A DNA stretch of 17,961 nucleotides from an uncultured Oscillospiraceae bacterium. Lineage in GTDB: Bacteria; Bacillota; Clostridia; Oscillospirales; Ruminococcaceae. The notes below the pieces were generated by a model. The model saw nothing but the letters and a program-made list of their open reading frames with translations, did not search any database and was not told the DNA's origin. Positions 13,307 to 17,961 of this stretch are shown in pieces (position 1 is the first letter of the stretch; each line of letters begins with the position of its first letter). Both the position numbers and the translations under genes were made by a program. Location: assembly GCA_900552845.1 (NCBI GenBank), contig USBC01000019.1:1-17961 (forward strand), written 5' to 3'.

Positions 13307-13401
13307 CGGGCGGCTCCGCTCCGCCCCTTGCAGGAGCGGGTAGCCGGCGCCCCGCAGGGGGCGCCGGCTAAGGGACGCTTTGCGTCCCGCGGAGCCGCCC
13401 G
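13307..13401. repeat. GC-rich junction element inside the spoVA operon, copy C
   Basis: A perfect 13 bp outer helix (13307-13319 with 13389-13401) encloses a 12 bp hairpin at 13342-13369 (loop GCAG) and a 7 bp hairpin at 13372-13388 (loop TTT). The remaining segment, 13320-13341, can pair only weakly or by competing with the outer arm (CGCTCC/GGAGCG). It fills most of the 160-base gap between spoVAC and spoVAD and shares no primary sequence with copies A1 or A2. Confidence 0.8.
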
Positions 13402-13444
13402 GACGCCCATGGTTTACAGAAAACCACAGAAAGGAGAAAAAACA

Positions 13445-14455
13445 TTGTCAATCAGAATCGGCGCCGGAACCATTCGGCTGGAACAACCCGCAGCAATTGC
13501 GGCAGTGGCGGCGGTGGGCAGCCGCATGGAGCAGGAGGGACCCCTTGGGGCGGAATTTGACCGGACGGTGGAGGACAGCAGCTTTGGTGAAAAAAGCTGG
13601 GAAAAAGCCGAAACCAAAATGCAGCAGCTTGCTTTAGATCTGGCGCTGCAAAAGGCGGGCGTCCAGCCGGAAACGGTCGACGTCGTGCTGGGCGGCGATC
13701 TTTTGAACCAGTGTATTGCCTCGGCTTATGCCGCACGGGAGCTGGGCAGACCCTATTTGGGGCTATACGGGGCATGCAGTACCATGGCGGAAAGTCTGAC
13801 ATTGGCGGCGCTTCTGGTGGAAAGCGGTGCGGCAAAAAACGCTCTTGCCGTTACCTCCTCTCACTTTTGCTCCAGCGAGCGGCAGTTCCGATTCCCCCTG
13901 AATTACGGCGGAGTAAGGACGCCCACCGCCCAACACACCGCCACCGCCTCCGGTGCAGCGTTGGTGGCGCAGCAGGGGGATATTCACATTCGGGAGGTCT
14001 GCATCGGGCGTGTGGTGGATCTGGGGGTAACGGATATCAACAACATGGGGGCGGCAATGGCGCCTGCCGCTTGGGATACCCTGCGGCAATACCTTGCCGA
14101 TACCGGCACCGCTCCTGCCGATTACGATAAAATCATTACCGGCGATTTGGCAGGCGTGGGCAGCGACCTGCTGGTGCGTCTTGCCGCGGAGGAGGGCTGT
14201 GACCTGCGCCCTTATTACACCGACTGCGGTTTGATGCTGTACGACCGCGAGGAACAAAAGGTTGATGCCGGTGCTTCCGGCTGCGGGTGCAGCGCTGCGG
14301 TCATGTGTGCTCATTTTTTGCCGGCAATGCAGCGGCGGGACTACCGTAATATTTTGTTTCTGGCAACGGGAGCGCTGATGTCACCGACCGCCTGCCAGCA
14401 GGGGGAGTCGATCCCCGGCGTGGCACACCTGCTGCACCTGACGGCAGGGGAGTAA
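13445..14455 (+). CDS. spoVAD: Stage V sporulation protein AD (dipicolinic acid-binding)
   Basis: Soluble SpoVA component with a thiolase-like fold that binds dipicolinic acid at the forespore membrane. The start is TTG at 13445: AAAGGAG lies about 10 bases upstream and the protein then has 336 residues, matching the family (about 338 in B. subtilis). Longer in-frame extension runs through the junction repeat and is not real. Characteristic segments: GAGTIRLEQPA (6-16), FGEKSWEKAE near 47-56, VVLGGDLLNQ (80-89), YGACSTMAESL (108-118) with Cys111, SSHFCSSERQFRFPLNYG (138-155) and a C-terminal LATGALMSP (306-314). The TTG start and the long structured gap suggest that its translation may be adjusted separately from spoVAC. 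Confidence 0.96.
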   Translation: MSIRIGAGTIRLEQPAAIAAVAAVGSRMEQEGPLGAEFDRTVEDSSFGEKSWEKAETKMQQLALDLALQKAGVQPETVDVVLGGDLLNQCIASAYAARELGRPYLGLYGACSTMAESLTLAALLVESGAAKNALAVTSSHFCSSERQFRFPLNYGGVRTPTAQHTATASGAALVAQQGDIHIREVCIGRVVDLGVTDINNMGAAMAPAAWDTLRQYLADTGTAPADYDKIITGDLAGVGSDLLVRLAAEEGCDLRPYYTDCGLMLYDREEQKVDAGASGCGCSAAVMCAHFLPAMQRRDYRNILFLATGALMSPTACQQGESIPGVAHLLHLTAGE

Positions 14456-14543
14456 AGGCGGCATTTTGGGAAAATGGCGGACAGCGGGGAAATGCGGCGG
14501 AGCCGCCCTAAAGCTGCTCCCTTCAAAAAACGGAGGAAAAAAT

Positions 14544-14912
14544 ATGCAAGCGATATTACCTTATTTGTATGCCTTTCTGGTAGGCGGAACGCTTTGCCTT
14601 GTCGGTCAGGTCCTCATTGACCGCACCAAGCTGACACCGGCGCGCATTCTCTCCGGCTATGTGGTTGCCGGTGTGCTGCTGGGTGCGCTGGGGTTGTACC
14701 AGCCCCTTATCGACTTCGCCGGAGCAGGCGCTGCCGTTCCCCTGACCGGCTTTGGCAGCTTGCTGGCACGGGGCGTGCGGGAAGCCGTAGCTGAGCAGGG
14801 GCTGCTGGGCGCACTGACAGGCGGTCTGCAAAAGGGAGCAGCCGGCATTGCGGCTGCAATCCTTTTTTCGGTTTTGGCGGCGCTCGTGTTCCGCTCGAAG
14901 GACCAGTGCTGA
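14544..14912 (+). CDS. spoVAE: Stage V sporulation protein AE (SpoVAEb type)
   Basis: Small membrane subunit of the SpoVA dipicolinate channel, 122 residues with about three to four hydrophobic segments. ATG at 14544 follows CGGAGG. It is paralogous to SpoVAC, sharing the motif DFAGAGAAVPLTGFGSLLA (about 58-76, compare YAGAGTLVPITGFANAMSS in SpoVAC). The gap from spoVAD is 88 bases and includes a small GGCGG/CCGCC palindrome near 14492-14506. It ends the spoVA unit. No conventional terminator follows; the junction element at 14963 is the only strong structure before the next promoter. Confidence 0.95.
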   Translation: MQAILPYLYAFLVGGTLCLVGQVLIDRTKLTPARILSGYVVAGVLLGALGLYQPLIDFAGAGAAVPLTGFGSLLARGVREAVAEQGLLGALTGGLQKGAAGIAAAILFSVLAALVFRSKDQC

Positions 14913-14962
14913 AAGAGCGCTGCGCCCGGCTTTTGAGGGAAGGTGCAAGGGAAAAGAACGGC

Positions 14963-15037
14963 CGGCGGAGCCGACCGCCAAAGGCGGTCGCCGCGGGCTG
15001 CGCCCGCGGGTTTCGGCTGCGCCGAAACGCTCCGCCG
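14963..15037. repeat. GC-rich four-way-junction element, copy D (fully paired)
   Basis: The cleanest copy. An outer 9 bp helix (14963-14971 with 15029-15037) encloses three hairpins of exactly 19 bases, each with an 8 bp stem and a 3-base loop: 14972-14990 (loop AAA), 14991-15009 (loop TGC) and 15010-15028 (loop TGC). Every base outside the three loops is paired and the junction has no unpaired base. It lies between spoVAE and the next promoter. It might serve as a terminator, but it has no T-run. Confidence 0.9.
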
Positions 15038-15103
15038 CCCTGCCCTGCGTCCGCAGAAATCCTTTCAATTTTGTGTGCTTTTCACAAGAAAATGATACGG
15101 GAT

Positions 15104-15132
15104 TTGACAAGTCGGCAAAAAACCTGTATAAT
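15104..15132 (+). promoter_or_regulatory. Consensus sigma-A promoter of the YabE-like gene
   Basis: TTGACA (15104-15109) and TATAAT (15127-15132) are perfect hexamers with a 17-base spacer, 33 bases before the start codon. Strong vegetative expression is expected. Confidence 0.9.
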
Positions 15133-15165
15133 GCAACCCGAACTTGATCCAAAAGGAGACGTTAG

Positions 15166-16254
15166 ATGAGTAAATTCAGACCCGATGCATGGTTCCGTCG
15201 TATCGGGAAGCTGCTGCGGGGCAGGACATTTACCGCAGCGGGGCTCGCCGTGGCAGTTGGTTTGTCACTATGGGCTGTGGCGGAAAATGTCAAGATCTTA
15301 TATATCGCTGATGGGGCGGAAACCGGCGTCACTCTGGCGCTGCGCAGCGATCCGACCGAGCAGGCACTGAGCCGTGCCGGTATTGTTTTGAATGAAAATG
15401 ACACCATAACCACCCGCGAGACCGCTTTGGCTTACAGTCGGGTAAGCATTAACCGCGGGCTTTCGGTAACGCTGGTTGCCGATGGCCATGAGATCCCCTG
15501 CACCGTCACCGGCGGCACCGTTGCGGAGCTGCTGGCGGAAAACAACATCACGCTGGGCGAAAACGACCATTGCAGCAAGGAGCCTTCCGCCCTGCTGGAG
15601 GACGGTGACGTCATCACCGTGCAGCGGGTGGAACGAAAGATTGTGAAGGAGCAGGTTTCTATTCCCTGCGATACCGTTTACAAATCCAGCAGCCTGCTGC
15701 GCAGCGGACGCAGCGTACAGGTTTCTGCCGGCAGCAATGGTCTGGCGGAAAACACCTACGAGGAGCTGTGGAACGGAGATATGCTGGTTTCCCGCACACT
15801 GGTAAGCACCAAGGAGCTTGCCGCTCCGCACAGTGCGCTGGTCATAGAGGGACAGCGGGGCGCCGCCATTTCCCGTCTGGACTGGAGCGAGGAGTTCCCG
15901 CTGGACGCTAACGGCATACCGGTAAGCTACAAGAAGGTCAAGAGCGGTCAAAAGGCGACCGGCTATTCTGCCGGAGAGAACAGCTACGGCAGCAGCGGCG
16001 GATACTGCTATTACGGCACCATTGCCGTTGATCCCAATGAGTATCCCTACGGCACCAAGCTGTATATCCGCAGCAGCGACGGCAGCTTTGTTTACGGCTA
16101 CGCCCTTGCCAGCGATACCGGCGGCTTTATTTCCGGTACGGTAGATGTTGACGTGGATCTTTTCTATGAGACCTATCTGGAAAGCGCATTGAATAGCCTG
16201 CGTACTGTGGATATTTATGTGCTGGAATGGGGCAACGGCACGCTGTACTACTAA
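15166..16254 (+). CDS. YabE-like cell-wall protein (DUF348-G5-3D)
   Basis: A 362-residue exported or membrane-anchored protein. ATG follows AAAAGGAGACG. A basic N-terminus and one hydrophobic helix (about 22-38) act as signal or anchor. Next come two DUF348-like repeats (about 55-105 and 102-155, the second with VTLVADGHEIPCTVTGGTVAELL), a G5 domain (about 158-232) and a C-terminal 3D domain (about 262-354) with TIAVDPNEYPYGTKLYI, YGYALASDTGG and the aspartate-rich VDVDVDLFY. This is the layout of YabE and other resuscitation-factor-like proteins of Firmicutes, which remodel peptidoglycan as probable lytic transglycosylases. B. subtilis YabE has three DUF348 repeats, so this copy is shorter. 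The enzymatic activity is inferred from family. Confidence 0.9.
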   Translation: MSKFRPDAWFRRIGKLLRGRTFTAAGLAVAVGLSLWAVAENVKILYIADGAETGVTLALRSDPTEQALSRAGIVLNENDTITTRETALAYSRVSINRGLSVTLVADGHEIPCTVTGGTVAELLAENNITLGENDHCSKEPSALLEDGDVITVQRVERKIVKEQVSIPCDTVYKSSSLLRSGRSVQVSAGSNGLAENTYEELWNGDMLVSRTLVSTKELAAPHSALVIEGQRGAAISRLDWSEEFPLDANGIPVSYKKVKSGQKATGYSAGENSYGSSGGYCYYGTIAVDPNEYPYGTKLYIRSSDGSFVYGYALASDTGGFISGTVDVDVDLFYETYLESALNSLRTVDIYVLEWGNGTLYY

Positions 16255-16290
16255 GCACCAGTCCCACCAAAAATACAAGTATCAAGTTTA

Positions 16291-16328
16291 CCGTCCGGGG
16301 CAGGGAGATCTGCCTTGGGCGGGTTTTT
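16291..16328 (+). terminator. Terminator after the YabE-like gene
   Basis: A 13 bp stem (16291-16303 with 16310-16322, including three G-T pairs) has a 6-base loop and is followed by TTTTT at 16324-16328. Confidence 0.85.
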
Positions 16329-16471
16329 CTTAATAGAAGGATCTTTCAACCATGGCACAAACAATGGGTCGCGGTGGTTGGGGTGCGGGAACAAGATTTG
16401 CCGAGGAGCGGACATAGCATTCTGCACTTGCCGAGCGCTGAATTAAGGTAAGCAGAGAGTGGGACAGGACC

Positions 16472-16496
16472 CCCCTCCCCCGAAGCGGGGGAGGGG
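16472..16496. repeat. Isolated 11 bp triloop hairpin
   Basis: CCCCTCCCCCG (16472-16482) and CGGGGGAGGGG (16486-16496) form a perfect stem around loop AAG. The style matches the triloop hairpins of the junction elements, but no outer helix is found around it. Confidence 0.7.
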
Positions 16497-16514
16497 AGGG
16501 GAAGGGGGCAGATG

Positions 16515-16582
16515 CGCCCGCGGCACCCTATAAGCACCGTTTAGCCTACGCTTCGGGACGGCGCAGCCGTTCCGAGCGGGCG
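16515..16582. repeat. Partial junction element
   Basis: A 7 bp outer helix (16515-16521 with 16576-16582) directly abuts a 10 bp hairpin at 16553-16575 (loop GCA, one G-T pair). The region 16522-16552 forms no clear hairpin. It is read as a degenerate member of the family. Confidence 0.5.
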
Positions 16583-16624
16583 TTCCGGTGCGTGGGGTCT
16601 TGGGGTATCCCCAAGCGTGTTTTG

Positions 16625-16650
16625 CTTCCTTTTGCACGAGCAAAAGGAAG
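16625..16650. repeat. Perfect 11 bp hairpin
   Basis: CTTCCTTTTGC (16625-16635) pairs with GCAAAAGGAAG (16640-16650) around loop ACGA. No T-run follows on either strand, so it is not a standard terminator. A second hairpin (16599-16615) lies just upstream. Confidence 0.7.
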
Positions 16651-16736
16651 TCCCCGCCGGATAGGTATACAAATTAAAACCTTTTATAAGGCTTTGCGAC
16701 GCCGTCAGGCGAGAAAAAACCACGCCATATTATCTT

Positions 16737-16755
16737 TCGCCGCAAGGCGATTTTT
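16737..16755 (+). terminator. Terminator-like hairpin just before the GH13 gene
   Basis: TCGCC (16737-16741) pairs with GGCGA (16746-16750) around GCAA, followed by TTTTT (16751-16755). It ends 35 bases before the GH13 start, and that remaining gap has no promoter-like sequence. It may therefore lie within the leader and act as an attenuator, or end upstream transcription with the promoter unrecognised. Confidence 0.5.
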
Positions 16756-16790
16756 CGTTGTTACCTACCGATAGAAAGGACAGAACACTC

Positions 16791-17961
16791 ATGTTTAACA
16801 GCCTGCTGGCGGAATATAAAACGCCCTTTGGTGCGGTGGCGGCAGGGGAGAAAATGACCCTGCGCTTTACCCTGCCTGCCGGAGACGGACGCAGCCCCTC
16901 TCTGCTGCTGTACCGGGCAGGGCAGCCGCAGCCCATGCTGCTTACGCCCATGCAGCGGGAGGGAGATGCCTTTCTCCTGCGCTATACCCCGCAGGAGACG
17001 GGACTGTATTACTACGGTTTTCGCCTTTCGGACGGAACCCTGCTGCACCGAGCCCCCGACGGCAGCGCCGATTACGGCGAGGGACAGCTGTGGCAGCTTA
17101 CCGTCTATGATAAAGATTACGAGGTCCCCCAAAAGTTTGCGGGGCAGGTAATGTATCAGATCTTCCCCGACCGCTTTTATTGCAGCGGCAAGCCGAAGAC
17201 CGGCGTTCCCGCCGACCGCCGACTCCACCAAAGCTGGCAGGAGGAGCCGCAGAGCACCCCCGATGCCGACGGGGAATTCCGCTGCAACGATTACTTCGGC
17301 GGAGATCTTGCCGGGATCACCGAAAAGCTGCCGGCGCTGGCGGAGCTGGGCGTGCGGGTCATCTACCTCAATCCGATCTTTGAAGCGCACAGCAACCACC
17401 GCTATAATACTGCCGATTATATGCGCATCGACCCGCTTTTGGGCGATGAGGAGGATTTTATCACCCTGTGCCGGCGGGCGCATGAGCTGGATATCAAGAT
17501 CATTCTGGACGGCGTATTCAACCACACCGGCAGCGACAGCCTGTATTTTAATAAGGAGGGACGCTACGGCGCAGGCGGCGCCTGCCGTGATCCGCACAGC
17601 CCCTACCGCAGCTGGTACTGCTGGAAGGATGCCGCCGCCAATATGTACGAGAGCTGGTGGGGCTTTCGCACCCTGCCCAATGTTCGGGAAACCTACCCGA
17701 GCTATCTGGACTTTATCTGCAACCCCAACACCGGTGTGCTGGCAAAATGGCTTTCTCTGGGAGCCTCCGGCTTCCGGCTGGATGTCGCCGACGAGCTGCC
17801 CGATGCCTTCCTCGACCGCGTCTATCAGACGGTGAAATCCTTCGGCGAGGACAAGGTTGTCATCGGAGAGGTCTGGGAGGACGCCTCCAACAAAATCAGC
17901 TACGGCAACCGCAGACATTACCTTCTGGGCAGCCAGCTGGACAGCGTCATGAACTACCCGT
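16791..17961 (+). CDS. GH13 glycoside hydrolase, neopullulanase/maltogenic amylase type (partial)
   Basis: The first 390 residues of an alpha-glucan hydrolase; the frame is still open at the window edge. ATG follows GAAAGGA. An N-terminal immunoglobulin-like domain (about 1-110) resembles the starch-binding N-domain of neopullulanases. The (beta/alpha)8 barrel begins at QVMYQIFPDRF (119-129). Conserved GH13 regions: region I DGVFNH (240-245), region II GFRLDVADE (327-335) with the nucleophile Asp331, and region III IGEVWED (358-364) with the acid/base Glu360. Region IV and the C-terminal domain lie beyond the window. There is no signal peptide, so it probably acts in the cytosol on imported maltodextrins or cyclodextrins. 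The exact specificity is not determinable from this fragment. Confidence 0.93.
   Translation, partial: MFNSLLAEYKTPFGAVAAGEKMTLRFTLPAGDGRSPSLLLYRAGQPQPMLLTPMQREGDAFLLRYTPQETGLYYYGFRLSDGTLLHRAPDGSADYGEGQLWQLTVYDKDYEVPQKFAGQVMYQIFPDRFYCSGKPKTGVPADRRLHQSWQEEPQSTPDADGEFRCNDYFGGDLAGITEKLPALAELGVRVIYLNPIFEAHSNHRYNTADYMRIDPLLGDEEDFITLCRRAHELDIKIILDGVFNHTGSDSLYFNKEGRYGAGGACRDPHSPYRSWYCWKDAAANMYESWWGFRTLPNVRETYPSYLDFICNPNTGVLAKWLSLGASGFRLDVADELPDAFLDRVYQTVKSFGEDKVVIGEVWEDASNKISYGNRRHYLLGSQLDSVMNYP

Larger units (their letters stand above)
16329..16790. other. Hairpin-dense intergenic region without a convincing gene
   Basis: About 460 bases separate the YabE-like terminator from the GH13 gene. No protein with recognisable features is encoded. 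A 21-residue open frame with a weak ribosome binding site (16352-16417) is present but unsupported. Structures in order: hairpin 16472-16496 (11 bp, loop AAG), partial junction element 16515-16582, hairpin 16599-16615 (7 bp, loop TAT), hairpin 16625-16650 (11 bp, loop ACGA) and a terminator-like hairpin 16737-16755. No clear sigma-A promoter for the GH13 gene could be fixed. Confidence 0.6.

Noticed and set aside
13079..13444. N-terminal extension of spoVAD through the junction repeat
   Set aside because: The open frame continues upstream only because GC-rich repeats lack stop codons. A good ribosome binding site and family-length protein start at the TTG at 13445.
14963..15037. Reading the junction elements simply as Rho-independent terminators
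   Set aside because: They lack T-runs, several lie downstream of complete terminators (5801-5843, 1581-1617) or inside operons, and they have three hairpins within an outer helix.
16352..16417. Possible 21-residue small protein
   Set aside because: It has only a weak GAAGGA-type site at poor spacing, no recognisable features and no comparative support; kept as an unproven possibility only.
1..17961. CRISPR array
   Set aside because: The repeats seen are inverted and irregularly placed between genes, without equal-length spacers, and no cas genes are present.

Overview
The window looks like chromosomal DNA of a GC-rich, spore-forming member of the Clostridia, probably a gut Oscillospirales/Ruminococcaceae-type bacterium. 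The grounds are a spoVAC-spoVAD-spoVAE cluster, a YabE-type G5/3D cell-wall protein, Firmicutes-style ribosome binding sites and sigma-A promoters, and a single-membrane housekeeping set. The genus is inference. No phage, insertion sequence, CRISPR array or plasmid gene is visible.

Layout. (1) 1-1617, plus strand: a GC-rich hairpin repeat cut by the window edge, a MinD-like protein whose ATP-binding motifs have been lost, and methylglyoxal synthase (mgsA) with two substituted active-site positions. (2) 1629-5178, plus strand: hisS and aspS, each with its own promoter. (3) 5185-5843: a small two-helix membrane protein of DUF3592 type. (4) 5976-7918, minus strand: plsY-gpsA, which make glycerol-3-phosphate and its first acylated product for phospholipid synthesis. 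(5) 7949-10557, plus strand: an SLC45/GPH-like MFS transporter and a CorA-type metal channel. (6) 10619-10866, minus strand: tRNA-Met and tRNA-Glu from one consensus promoter. (7) 10981-12696, plus strand: guaB. (8) 12780-14912, plus strand: the spoVA operon (dipicolinic acid channel) behind a probable sigma-G promoter. (9) 15104-16328: a YabE/Rpf-like protein. (10) 16329-16790: a hairpin-dense stretch with no convincing gene. (11) 16791-end: a GH13 neopullulanase-type glucosidase that runs out of the window.

The most unusual feature is not a gene. Many intergenic gaps hold a GC-rich block of about 70-95 bases in which an outer inverted repeat encloses three back-to-back hairpins, mostly with three-base loops, so the whole block can fold into a closed four-way junction. 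Clear copies lie at 1629-1706, 5859-5954, 7094-7173, 13307-13401 and 14963-15037. One is truncated at 1-78, and degenerate ones lie at 11039-11116 and 16515-16582. Two copies (1629-1706 and 7094-7173) are nearly identical in sequence. The others share the architecture but not the sequence, which suggests that the fold itself is maintained or that it is generated by a mobile-repeat mechanism.
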